A stretch of DNA of 64,000 nucleotides from Boesenbergia rotunda (taxonomy: Eukaryota; Streptophyta; Magnoliopsida; Zingiberales; Zingiberaceae), in NCBI GenBank assembly GCA_024364735.1, contig JAGFNQ010001114.1, positions 1,455,748 to 1,519,747 of the forward strand, written 5' to 3'. Of this stretch, positions 10,162 to 20,800 are shown one piece after another; the first letter of the stretch is position 1; each line of letters opens with the position of its first letter. The translations under genes and the position numbers were made by a program. Under the pieces are notes generated by a model, which made no database searches, was not told the origin of the DNA, and saw only the letters and a list, made by a program, of their open reading frames with translations.

Positions 10162-10909
10162 TGTAGGGATCTATAGGTAAAAAAATTTAAAATCGCAGCG
10201 GAAATAAGATCCCTCGAGCGATCCATGCGAAAGAAAAACTCATACAAAGTGATCTACAATTCCTATCTTATAGGAATACCTTTGTCGCGTGCCCTTCGCT
10301 TATCCCACTAGTCCTTTGGTTCACCGGATCTCTTACACGTTCAAGTGTCCGTGCCTCTATGTGTATCCACACGAACATGATCTATGCCTTGGAGAGGAAC
10401 TACCTTAGTTGTGCTAGCAACTTGGGATGGTTCACAAAGCACAAGAACCTCCACTAGGGAGTTATGGACAAGGAGGAAGAAAGAAGAGGAAGAGAGATGC
10501 ACCCTCTAGCCTTTGACAAGGGGGGGGGGGGGGGGGGGGGCTTATACTCGTCTAATGAATACCTAGGGTATATGCCCCTTGAGCTTTTCTCATCTTAATG
10601 CTAATAAAACCCAATGAATACCAAGCCTCTTGGTATTCCTTGAGACTCTTAATATTCTATTCATCTAATGAATAGAATGTCTCTTAGTCTTCCTCTTAAA
10701 TAATATTTTATTAAACCATTTAATGAATATTATCCATAATTAAGTGGTTGAGTCTAATCTAGATGAGTCTAACTCAAATTAGACTCAATCCCATAATCAA
10801 TTGGATTCACTTGAGTCTAACTCAATTAATCCAATTCAAATCGAATCTTAGTCAAACTAAGATTAATTAATCTCCGAAGCATCGTGTCCTTAGTGTGTGA
10901 CCCAATAGG
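10162..10909 (-). mobile_element. Partial copia LTR (D), related to the B-family LTR
   Basis: On the minus strand this matches the downstream part of the B1 LTR in order. It shows the 'gtgtgtgacccaatagg' segment, a variant of the 'cacggacacttgaacgtg' segment, and 'gatcgctcgag' with 'tttccgctgc' close to the LTR end. It starts TGTAGGG at 10162 on the plus strand and is cut at 10909 by copia C1. The upstream half of this LTR is missing from the window. No primer site lies beside 10162, so it was a 3' or solo LTR. Confidence 0.65.
10520..10540. repeat. Run of 21 G
   Basis: Twenty-one consecutive G in the D LTR, between 'ttgacaa' and 'cttatactcg'. It is the longest homopolymer I saw in the window. 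It could form a quadruplex, and its true length is doubtful with any sequencing method. Confidence 0.9.
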
Positions 10910-13015
10910 TGTTGGGACCGGGTGCATGTTGACATGGACGCGGGTTCGTAATTTTAAAATTAATTACGTGCAGTGGAAGGTTTAGCATAAATAATTTCTC
11001 TAAATCATTTAACCACACATCTAAGCATGCAATTTTATCTTGTGTAGACATGATCATATATTTAAAATTTTGCAGAAACATAAACTAATTTACGTATTAT
11101 CTCACGTAACTCGAAGGAAGGGACGAGATCAAGCCGTAAGCGTCACTTAGAAGCTCCGCCTCTATTAGCGTCCACGCTGAGTATCTTCGGGATGACTTCG
11201 CAAAGCCACGAGTTTCATGTTCTCGAGAACTACTAGATTCTCCGAGAACGCGACAAGAAAAACCAAGAGAGAAGTCGGAAGACTAACCACAAAAGGATGG
11301 CCGGCTGGTGCTCCTTCTTGGGGCTGGTTGGCGCAGGCAAGAAGGGAGAAGAGAAGGAGAGAAAGAGAGGGAGAGAGCTATGCCTTCTCTCTTCGATTAT
11401 CACCCAAGCCTTGCCTTGGGTCCTTTATATAGTGCCTCTCAACCATCAAGCCTCTCAAATATGGAATAACTTATTCCATCATGCCAAGTTTGATTTTATA
11501 TCATGGTTAAAATCATATTTTAATTCATGATAAAAATCAATCAAGTCTCTTCTCTCTATGGAATAAATTTCCTTATCATGGTAAATCAATTCCATGATTG
11601 ATTTTATAAAATAAACCAATCCATGGTTCATTTTAATTTCCATGAAAAATAAACCAAACCTTGGTTTATTATATAAAAATTTATATCATCCATAATTTTA
11701 TAAAACAAACCACACTTGGTTTATTTTATAAATTGAACCAAAAACTTGGTTCTCTCCCTTTGTTGTGGCCGGCCAAGCAAAGAGGATGGAGGCCCTCTTT
11801 GGCCGGCCCATCCAAGCCAAGCCCCAATGAATTAAACTTATTTAATTCATCTATTAAGTCTTCAAAAGACTTAGCCATTTTACGCTTCCGATGCGTCTCT
11901 GAAAAATTCAGATTCGACTTATCGTTTGGCTCAACCAAACTTAATCTCTCTTGATTGGAAAATCCAATTTTCAACTCGTTTTAAATCCCTCGGATTACTC
12001 GTAGTGCGTGTGACTAAATAGGCTTTCGATTTATGTTGGCGTCTATAATTAATCAATTATAGAACGATCATGAGTGGCACCTAGTAGTACATCATGATCC
12101 CCAATTAATCGAAAGATCAACGGTTGACCTCAGAAACAATTCTGAAACCCTTCAGCAGCTATAATGAATCGTGCCCCATTCCCTTCACCATCTTATACCC
12201 ACTTGGTTCAGGACATGGTCTATGTGTGTCAGTCCCCACTAGGCTGACTACGTCACACCTAGCCCAAGTAACGTTTTCTCGTCCTACGGATTCTAATTAC
12301 TCTCATGTATTTAAGAGATTCATACTCTGAACATGTCATGCTCTGGCCAGAGGCTTCGAGTAACAATCCGACGATAGGCCTCGGGTATACATCTCCTCGC
12401 AAGGAGTGGTGAATCCTTTGTAGGCTGTTCAAACATCTTCGGGCACTTCGGCTTATACCCAATCATCCTGGGTCCACACCTCCTTGGAGATGCTTGCTTA
12501 AGATGTCAAAGTATAAGTCTCCATGACCAAGATGACTTGAACACCGCAAGTCAAAGGAACATCGCACTTAAGCTGCAGTAAGAACTTCACTGACATATCT
12601 ATATGTAGACTACCATATGAAGTTTTACAGCCAGTCACTCCAATGAACTAGTTCCCTTAACTAGCATTCATGTTTATCTCCGGACATCTCAATGTCACCA
12701 GCCAGTGAGAATCAGCTGATTAGAGAATAACCCATGCTAGTCTCAACAGAATTGATAGTGTCCGTATTTATCAATTCATCGACTAGGGACAATTTCAATA
12801 CTTCACAATTGCACATGTAGAGATAATCACTAGTTGTGAATTCATCACAAATTCTCTCATGCTGTGAATTGTATTGCGGACATTCAGTAAATGAGTTTAA
12901 GATCTCAATCAAATACACAAACATGTATACTCAAATAGTGAATATTCATTTATTAAAATAAATGATTACAATCATAAGGCGATTGCCTTAGGACACTTCT
13001 CTCATATCACTAACA
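10910..13015 (-). repeat. 3' LTR of copia C1
   Basis: 2106 bases running TGTTGGGACCGGG...CACTAACA on the plus strand. It contains a TATA-like TTTATATA at 11424-11431 (TATATAAA on the coding strand). The short frames inside it recur in other family A LTRs and overlap on both strands, so I do not treat them as genes. Confidence 0.92.
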
Positions 13016-13027
13016 AACTCCCACTTG
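13016..13027 (-). other. Polypurine tract of copia C1
   Basis: On the minus strand 'caagtgggagtt' runs directly into the LTR start TGTTAGTG. The same tract is found in C2 and C3. Confidence 0.8.
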
Positions 13028-13029
13028 GC

Positions 13030-13419
13030 CTAATGCAAATCGCTACGGTACCCAATACCACAGGCTCTAACATGACCCTCAAACTTGCTTTGAGGCAAGG
13101 CCTTAGTTAAAGGATCCGCTAAATTCCTTTCAGTGGGAATTTTCTCAATTTGTATATCATTCCTACTTATAATCTCTCTGATCAGATGATAGCGGCGAAG
13201 CACATGTTTGGATCGCTGATGAGACCTTGGTTCCTTTGCTTGTGCAATAGCTCCATTGTTGTCGCAGTAAACCGGTATTGCTTCATCAATGGTTGGAACC
13301 ACACCAAGTTCTGAGACAAACTTTTGATCCAGACTGCTTCCTTTGCTGCTTCCGAAGCTGCAATATATTCCGCTTCCGTGGTAGAATCCGCTACGGTGTC
13401 TTGCTTGGAACTCTTCCAA
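13030..13419 (-). pseudogene. RNase H C-terminus of C1, out of frame with pol
   Basis: This frame carries the end of the copia polyprotein: VYCDNNGAIAQAKEP, then HVLRRYHLIREI and NLADPLTKALPQSKFEGHV, stopping at 13030-13032. It overlaps the main pol frame because of a one-base loss near 13325, where C2 reads 'aacttcttgatcc' and C1 reads 'aacttttgatcc'. Only the part downstream of that point, beginning KFVSELGVV, is homologous. The first 40 or so residues are a frame artefact. Confidence 0.8.
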
Positions 13420-16238
13420 CTTATTGCGCCTCCATTCAAAATAAATACGTATCCGGACTGAGATTTGGAGTCATCCTTATCTGTCTGGAAACTGGCATCT
13501 GTATACCCACGTATTACCATATCACCTTCTCCATATATTAGGAACACATCCTTAGTGTTTCTTAAGTACTTGAGGATTGTCTTGACAGCCGCCCAATGAT
13601 CCATTCCTGGATCAGACTGGTATCTGCTTGTGACGCTCAGAGCATACGATACATCGGGCCTAGTACATAACATAGCATACATGATAGATCCTATCGCGGA
13701 TGCATAAGGAATCTTATTCATGCAAATCCTCTCGTCTTCTGTGCGCGGACACATAGACTTCGAAAGGTTGATCCCATGCCTGATGGGAAGGTAACCTTTC
13801 TTGGATTCCGACATGCTAAACCTTTCTAGCACTCGGTCTATATATGTAGACTGCGAAAGACCAAGCAACCGTTTTGATCTATCTCTATAGATTCTAATCC
13901 CAAGGATATAGGTTGCTTCTCCCAGGTCTTTCATGGAGAAAGTTTTGGACAACCAAATTTTAACTGACTGTAAGACTGATATATCGTTTCCTATAAGTAA
14001 TATGTCATCGACATATAACACTAGGAATACGACTGCACTCCCACTAACCTTCTTGTACACACAAGGTTCGTCAGGATTTTGTGAGAAATCAAACTCTTTG
14101 ATTGTCTCATCAAAACGGATGTTCCAGCTCCTGGATGCTTGCTTTAGTCCATATATGGATCGTCGAAGCTTGCATACTTTGGTTTTATTAACCGATGTGA
14201 AACCTTCAGGTTGTATCATGTATACATCCTCAAGCAGGTTTCCATTAAGGAAAGCTGTTTTCACATCCATTTGCCATATCTCATAATCATAATGAGCTGC
14301 TATGGCCAGGAGCATCCGAATGGATTTAAGCATAGCTACTGGCGAATAGGTTTCGTCATAATCAATTCCTTGTTTCTGACGATATCCTTTTGCCACTAAT
14401 CTAGCCTTAAAGGTAACAACATTACCTTCCATGTCGGTTTTCTTCTTGAAAACCCACTTGCACCCTATGGGCTTAATCCCTTCAGGTGGGTTAACCAAGT
14501 CCCATACTTGATTTTTGTACATGGAATCCATTTCCGACTTCATGGCTTCAAGCCATTTATCCCTTTCTGAATTTTTCAGAACATCTTCATAACTGATAGG
14601 TTCGTCATCGTTAATGAGTAACACGTCGTTCGATTCACTTATGAGAAATCCGTATCTCTCTGGAATATTGCGTGTCCTATCAGACCTACGAAGAAGTGGT
14701 GTTGTTTTAGGTTCAACTGATAGCTCATCATTATGAGTTATTGGTTGTGGGTCTAGACTAGGTGTCTCTGTAATGTCTATTGGAGTTTCTTGAACTTCTT
14801 CAAGTTCAATGCTACTCCCACTGTTTTCTTGTAAAAGAAATTCTTTTTCTAGAAATACAGCATGCCTTGAAACAAACACCTTTTGTTCCAAGGGATGATA
14901 GAATTGGTAACCTTTCGTTTCCTTAGGGTATCCAATAAATAGACATTTATCAGACTTAGCATCCAATTTGTCTGATACAGTCCGCTTTACATAAGCAGGA
15001 CAACCCCATATCTTTAGGTGAGATAAATGAGGTTTCTTACTATTCCACGTCTCATATGGAGTAGTAGAGACTACCTTGGTCGGGACTCTGTTTAGTAAGT
15101 AAACAGCTGTCTTAAGCGCATAGCCCCAAAAGGATTTTGGAAGAGTTGCATGATTCATCATAGATCTAACCATGTCCATCAAGGTTCGGTTACGCCTCTC
15201 AGATACACCATTATGCTGTGGTGTATATGGCGGAGTCCATTGAGACAATATCCCATTGTCCCTAAGATAATCTTGAAACTCTTGACTTAAGTATTCACCA
15301 CCCCGATCGGATCGAAGTATCTTAATACTTTTGCCAAGCTGTTTCTCTACTTCACTTCTGAACTCTTTGAATTTCTCAAAAGCTTCAGATTTGTGTTTCA
15401 TTAAGAACACATACCCGAATCGTGAGTGATCATCGATAAAGGTAATGAAGTAGCTATAGCCTCCTTGTGCAAGAGTTGACATTGGTCCACATACATCAGT
15501 ATGTATTAGACCAAGCAATTCTCCCACTGGTTTACCTTTTTCGGAAAAGGGTAATTTGGTCATCTTGCCTTTTAAGCATGATTCGCATGTATCAAATGAA
15601 CCGGGTTCAAATGATTCCAGAATTCCACATCGGTGTAATTTGGTCATGCGTTTCTTACTTACATGGCCAAGACGACAATGCCACATATAGGAGTCTATTT
15701 GATTATCTATTCGAGCACGTTTGTTGCTAACTTCGATATTGAAAACGTCACCGGATAAATCTAACGTGTAGATACCATTGCATAAAGTTCCGGTCCCATA
15801 AAGAACACCATTTAAAGTTATGTAACAGCAATTGTTACTAAAAGTTAAATGATAACCCTTTTCATTCAAGCATGAAATAGATACAATGTTCTTTATTAAC
15901 GAAGTAACAAAATAACAATTATCCAATTCTAAGACAAGTCCAGTAGGGAGCTTTAGCAAATATGTTCCGATGGCAACAGCAGCAATCTTTGTTCCATTTC
16001 CAACTCGCAAATTCGCTTCTCCCTTGACGAGCCTTCTTCTATTCCTTAGCCCCTGTATGTCATTACATATATGTGAGCTACACCCAGTATCAAGTACCCA
16101 GGTGCCCGACGAAATAGAGTGACATTCAATAACGAAGATACCTGAAGAGGATGGGGCATCGGATGGCTTCTTCTTCAAGGACTCAAGATAAACCTTGCAG
16201 TTCTTCGCCAGTGGCCCTCCTTGCCGCAGTGATGGCAA
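13182..16238 (-). CDS. pol: Copia C1 pol: protease, integrase, RT, RNase H
   Basis: A 1018-codon open frame encoding the enzymes that cut Gag-Pol, copy the RNA and insert the DNA. The protease active site is D50-T51-G52 (WVLDTGCSSH). The integrase zinc domain has H187, H192, C218 and C221. The integrase catalytic triad is D248, D311 and E347, with 35 residues between the last two. RT has its first aspartate at D658 (QMDVKTAFL) and YVDD at 742-745. RNase H has GYTDASF at D914 and TTEAEY near 955. Residues 1-12 are out of frame with Gag: a one-base loss near 16202, in a T run, separates the zinc knuckle from NCKVYLE. The natural product would be a Gag-Pol fusion. After about residue 972 a second one-base loss diverts the frame. 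Confidence 0.92.
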   Translation of the reverse strand: MPSLRQGGPLAKNCKVYLESLKKKPSDAPSSSGIFVIECHSISSGTWVLDTGCSSHICNDIQGLRNRRRLVKGEANLRVGNGTKIAAVAIGTYLLKLPTGLVLELDNCYFVTSLIKNIVSISCLNEKGYHLTFSNNCCYITLNGVLYGTGTLCNGIYTLDLSGDVFNIEVSNKRARIDNQIDSYMWHCRLGHVSKKRMTKLHRCGILESFEPGSFDTCESCLKGKMTKLPFSEKGKPVGELLGLIHTDVCGPMSTLAQGGYSYFITFIDDHSRFGYVFLMKHKSEAFEKFKEFRSEVEKQLGKSIKILRSDRGGEYLSQEFQDYLRDNGILSQWTPPYTPQHNGVSERRNRTLMDMVRSMMNHATLPKSFWGYALKTAVYLLNRVPTKVVSTTPYETWNSKKPHLSHLKIWGCPAYVKRTVSDKLDAKSDKCLFIGYPKETKGYQFYHPLEQKVFVSRHAVFLEKEFLLQENSGSSIELEEVQETPIDITETPSLDPQPITHNDELSVEPKTTPLLRRSDRTRNIPERYGFLISESNDVLLINDDEPISYEDVLKNSERDKWLEAMKSEMDSMYKNQVWDLVNPPEGIKPIGCKWVFKKKTDMEGNVVTFKARLVAKGYRQKQGIDYDETYSPVAMLKSIRMLLAIAAHYDYEIWQMDVKTAFLNGNLLEDVYMIQPEGFTSVNKTKVCKLRRSIYGLKQASRSWNIRFDETIKEFDFSQNPDEPCVYKKVSGSAVVFLVLYVDDILLIGNDISVLQSVKIWLSKTFSMKDLGEATYILGIRIYRDRSKRLLGLSQSTYIDRVLERFSMSESKKGYLPIRHGINLSKSMCPRTEDERICMNKIPYASAIGSIMYAMLCTRPDVSYALSVTSRYQSDPGMDHWAAVKTILKYLRNTKDVFLIYGEGDMVIRGYTDASFQTDKDDSKSQSGYVFILNGGAISWKSSKQDTVADSTTEAEYIAASEAAKEAVWIKSLSQNLVWFQPLMKQYRFTATTMELLHKQRNQGLISDPNMCFAAII

Positions 16239-16950
16239 GTGTCTTTTGGTGCCTTTTCAATCTTTTTGGCCTTTTTCTTCCTTTCCTTATTTTGTTCATT
16301 GGGCTTCCGCTTAGAGCCTTTCTTTGAGGAACCAACTAACAGTACCGTCTTCTGATCCTGCTTTACAGAAGGCTCTACAGTCTTCAGCAGGTTAAGCAAC
16401 TCAGGAATGGTAGTCTCCAGTTTGTTCATCCGATAGTTCATCACAAATTGTGAGTAACTCTTGGGCAAACAATGCAGAATTAAGTCAATACTTAGTTCGT
16501 GATCCATTGCAAATCCGAGTGTGCCTAGTCGCTCAATGTACCCCAACATCTTCAACACAAACTGTGAAACAAAGTGCCTTCCTGCATCTTAGAGGTGAAG
16601 AGGAGTCTAGAGACCTCAAACCTTTCGGATCTCGCCTGCTCATCAAACAGCTCATGAAGATGGAAGACGATGGTATGAGCATCCATATGCTCATGCTGCT
16701 TTTGTAGCTTGGGTATCATAGCGGCCAGCATGATGCAACTCGCAAGTTCAGAATTGGCCACATGTTTCTGATAGGCCACTAACTGGTCTGGAGTTGCATC
16801 TTCAGGAGGATGGTTGGGAAGTTGTTCTTCAAGGACATAAGCAAGCTTTTCTGCCTTGAGGACTATCCTCAGGTTTCGAAGCCAGTCCATGAAGTTTGGC
16901 ACAGTCAGCTTATTGGTGTCCAAAATGGAACGCAAATTCAGAGAAGACAT
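16175..16950 (-). pseudogene. gag: Copia C1 gag, frameshifted
   Basis: Gag starts at the ATG at 16948-16950 (MSSLNLRSIL) and has the WLRNLRIVLKAEKLAYVLEEQ segment typical of Angela-like Gag. At about 16565 one base is missing compared with C2, and the frame continues as VLKMLGYIERLGTLGFAMD to the knuckle CHHCGKEGHWRR. A further one-base loss at about 16202 shifts the rest into the pol frame. With these two bases present the region would read as one Gag, so the damage is small. Sequencing error cannot be excluded because both sites are in short repeats. Confidence 0.85.
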
Positions 16951-18102
16951 GATCAGGTGATTACCCTAGAAATACAAATTGAGGTTATGTGATGAGAATG
17001 ATAAAGAATGCATCAATATACATTAATTAAATCCTATTTATTTTTCGAATTGAATAACCCTTTTTATCAATTTGGGAGATCGTAGGAACATCTCCAAATA
17101 GGTTGATATCCAACCATAGATAAGAACAACCATGGCTAGAGTCCATTAAGTTATTCTTAGATATGAAGGTAGGTAATTATACCGATTACATATTATACAT
17201 ATGTAACTATCACATTATGCTATCAACTAATTGAATGTTTGCATAAATCATTGGGTTGTTAACTCATTAACAAGTATGCAACAATATACATAGCACCCAA
17301 CTGCACCTCTCTTTACATCGACTTTGGCTGTGGCACAACAAATCGATGCTCCAAGCTTAAGGCTGACTCATTAATCAAGAAATAGTTTTAACATGGTTGG
17401 AGCTCATTCAACCGTTTAGTCAGACATGGATGTGTCCAACAACCAAAACTAAGGATTGACCTCTGACTCCGACTATATTAATCATAAACTAATTCCATGG
17501 TTTGAACTTGTTGAGGTTCAAGCCGGGCATGGATGTGTCCATCAACCCAAACGAGAAACAAAACTCCGGTTCTAACCATATTAATGGAAGGTGTTGGCCT
17601 TAATATTTTGTAAGGGGTTTTGGGTCTCATCTTTTTCTTTTATGCACATTCATGACATATAATTATGTCATGTTCTAACGATTTCCTTAATAAAGTGTGT
17701 ATATGACTTAATTTATCAAGTCTCATTAATTGAATTAAGAACCGGATTTCCTAATTCTAATTTCATACTTTATTCAAGGAATTGTTTGGGGAAACATTTT
17801 CCTGAATTATCATAATCAATTTCAGAAATAATATGTTTAAGACTTTGATTTCTCTAAATCAAATCTTATTAAATTAAGAAACAGATTCTCTTAATTCAAC
17901 CACATATTATTTTCATGAAAATCTTATTTAAGGAAATATACTCTATAGGAAACAATTTTCCTAATTAATTTTGGAGACAATAATATGTAAGAGCATCACC
18001 TCATAAATCAAATAAGGAAATTATCATTTCAGAATCACCTCAAAAATTTTCAAGATTTGATCACATATTTTATTTATGAAAAATTAATATCAATAACTTA
18101 AT

Positions 18103-18130
18103 TTGGACGGCTCCCCGAGGCTCAATCCAA
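18103..18130 (-). other. Leader stem-loop candidate, copy 1, C1
   Basis: On the minus strand it starts TTGGAT and ends GTCCAA, which can pair (one T-G wobble). The arms enclose GAGCCTCGGGGAGCC. A second copy lies at 18192-18219. A packaging or dimerisation role is an inference. Confidence 0.5.
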
Positions 18131-18191
18131 AATAAGAATTTGACAATTTAAATTCAATTTAGGAAATTTAATTATAACAACTAACTTTAAA

Positions 18192-18219
18192 TTGGACGGC
18201 TCCCCGAGGCTCAATCCAA
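18192..18219 (-). other. Leader stem-loop candidate, copy 2, C1
   Basis: Second copy of the motif at 18103-18130, with the same arms and core, 61 bases away. Confidence 0.5.
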
Positions 18220-18676
18220 AATAAAGAATTTTGTAAATAATTTAATTTCTAATTATAACTTTAAATGTCAATTAATATTCCCATAATTTATCTAGACTTT
18301 CTTGAAAGAAAGTGCCCAAAATTGCGATCTTTCCATAAATGGAAAGTTTCCAAAAATAAAAGATTTTCAGAATAATTGTAAGTTTCTGGTACAAAGAAAA
18401 TTACGTTTTTCCAAAATTAAAAATTTTCCAAAATAGAAAATTTCCAAAATGGGAAAGTTTTCAAAAATGGAAAGTTTTCACAATTATCATAAAATTTCAG
18501 AAACAGAGATATTTCAAAAGTTTGCGAAATTTCATGAGGATTTCCAAACTTTGAAATTCCTAAATCAAAAATTTACCATAATTGGAAAGTTTTCATAATT
18601 GAAAATTTTTCAAAATTGAGATCATGATAAAGCTTTCCGCAAAACAATTATATGATTATGTTGAACAAAAACCTCG

Positions 18677-18688
18677 GCTCTGATACCA
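18677..18688 (-). other. Primer binding site (tRNA-iMet), copia C1
   Basis: TGGTATCAGAGC on the minus strand, one base from the 5' LTR at 18690. Confidence 0.9.
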
Positions 18689-18689
18689 C

Positions 18690-20800
18690 TGTTGGGACCG
18701 GGAGCATGTTGACATGGATGCGGGTTAGTAATTTTAAAATTAATTACGTGTAGCGGAAAATTTAGCATAAATAATTTCTCTAAATCATTTAACCACACAT
18801 CTAAGCATGCAATTTTATCTTGTGTAGACATGATCATATATTTAAAATTTTACAGAAACATAAATTAATTTACGTATTACCTCGCGTAACTCGAAGGAAG
18901 GGACGAGATCCAACCGTAAGCGTCCCTTGGAAGCTCCGCCTCTATTCGCGTCCACGCCGAGTACCTTCGGGATGACTTCGCAAAGCCACGAGTTTCGTGT
19001 TCTCGAGTACTACTAGATTCTCCGAGAACGCGACAAGAAAAACCAAGAGAGAAGTTGGAAGACTAACCACAAAAGGATGGCCGGCTGGTGCTCCTTCTTG
19101 GGGCTGGTTGGCGCACGGCAAGAAGGGGAGAAGAGAAGGAGAGAAAGAGAGGGAGAGAGCCTATGCCTTCGTCTCTTCAATTATCACCCAAGCCTTGCCT
19201 TGGGTCCTTTATATAGTGGCCTCTCAACCATCAAGCCTCTCAAATATGGAATAACTTATTCCATCATGCCAAGTTTGATTTTATATCATGGTTAAAATCA
19301 TATTTTAATTCATGATAAAAATCAATCAAGTCTCTTCTCTCCTATGGAATAAATTTCTTTATCATTGTAAATCAATCCATGATTGATTTTATAAAATAAA
19401 CCAATCCATGGTTCATTTTAATTTCCATGAAAAATAAACCAAACCTTGGTTTATTATATAAAAATTTATATCATCCATAATTTTATAAAACAAACCATCC
19501 TTGGTTTATTTTATAAATTGAACCAAAAACTTGGTTCTCTCCCTTTGTTGTGGCCAGCCAAGCAAAGAGGATGGAGGCCCTCTTTGGCGGTCCCATCCAA
19601 GCCAAGCCCCAATGAATTAAACTTATTTAATTCATCTATTAAGTCTTCAAAAGACTTAGCCATTTTGCGCTTCCGATGCGTCTCTGAAAAATTCAGATTC
19701 GACTTATCGTTTGGCTTAACCAAACCTAATCTCTCTTGATTGGAAAATCCAATTTTCAACTCGTTTTAAATCCCTCGGATTACTCGTAGTGCGTGTGACT
19801 AAATAGGCTTTCGATTTATGTTGGTCGTCTATAATTAATCAATTATAGAACGATCATGAGTGGCACCTAGTAGTACATCATGATCCCCAATTAATCGAAA
19901 GATCAACGGTTGACCTCAGAAACAATTCTGAAACCCTTCAGCAGCTATAATGAATCGTGCCCCATTCCCTTCACCATCTTATTCCCACTTGGTTCAGGAC
20001 ATAGTCTATGTGTGTCAGTCCCCACTAGGCTGACTACGTCACACCTAGCCCAAGTAACGTTTTCTCGTCCTACGGATTCTAATTACTCTCATGTATTTAA
20101 GAGATTCATACTCTGAACATGTCATGCTCTGGCCAAAGGCTTCGAGTAACAATCCGACGATAGGCCTCGGGTATACATCTCCTCGCAAGGAGTGGTGAAT
20201 CCTTTGTAGGCTGTTCAAACATCTTCGGGCACTTCGGCTTATACCCAATCATCCTGGGTCCACACCTCCTTGGAGATGCTTGCTTTAGATGTCAAAGTAT
20301 AGGTCTCCATGACCAAGATGACTTGAACACCGCAAGTCAAAGGAACATCGCACTTAAGCTGCAGTAAAAACTTGATTGACATATCTATATGTAGACTACC
20401 ATATGATGTTTTACAGCCAGTCACTCCAATGAACTAGTTCCCTTAACTAGCATTCATGTTTATCTCCGGACATCCCAATGTCACCAGCCAGTGAGAATCA
20501 GGTGATTAGAGAATAACCCATGCTAGTCTCAACAGAATTGATAGTGTCCGTATTTATCAATTCATCGACTAGGGGCAATTTTAATACTTCACAATTGCAC
20601 ATGTAGAGATAATCACTTGTTGTGAATTCCTCACAAATTCTCTCATGCTGTGAATTGTATTGCGGACATTCAGTAAATGAGTTTAAGATCTCAATCAAAT
20701 ACATAAGCATGTATACTCAAAATAGTGAATATTCATTTATTAAAATAAATGATTACAATCATAAGGCGATTGTCTTAGGACATTTTTCTCATATCACTAA
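18690..20800 (-). repeat. 5' LTR of copia C1
   Basis: About 2.1 kb. It begins TGTTGGGACCGGGAGC on the plus strand and ends imperfectly at CACTAA. A TATA-like TTTATATA lies at 19208-19215 (TATATAAA on the coding strand), followed on the coding strand by 'ggacccaaggcaaggc', a pattern repeated in all family A LTRs and probably marking the transcription start. Confidence 0.9.

Larger units (their letters stand above)
16951..18676 (-). other. Untranslated leader of copia C1
   Basis: About 1.7 kb between primer site and gag with no supported gene. It contains two copies of a conserved 28-base stem-loop candidate (18103-18130 and 18192-18219). Next to the primer site, at about 18340-18620, is an AT-rich stretch dominated by 'ttttccaaaat' and 'ggaaagttt' repeats. 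Equivalent leaders are in C2 and C3. Confidence 0.75.
10910..20800 (-). mobile_element. Ty1/copia element C1 (Angela-like), nearly intact pol
   Basis: An LTR retrotransposon on the minus strand. The left LTR is 10910-13015, the right LTR is 18690-about 20800, the primer site is at 18677-18688 and the polypurine tract at 13016-13027. The left flank has ATAGG at 10905-10909. The right LTR lacks its last two bases (...CACTAA instead of ...CACTAACA) and no clean ATAGG follows, so the right end has been altered. The domain order protease, integrase, RT, RNase H is that of Ty1/copia. The Gag resembles BARE-1/Angela. The LTRs differ noticeably: I counted about 18 differences in about 265 bases at their 5' plus-strand ends. 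Confidence 0.9.
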
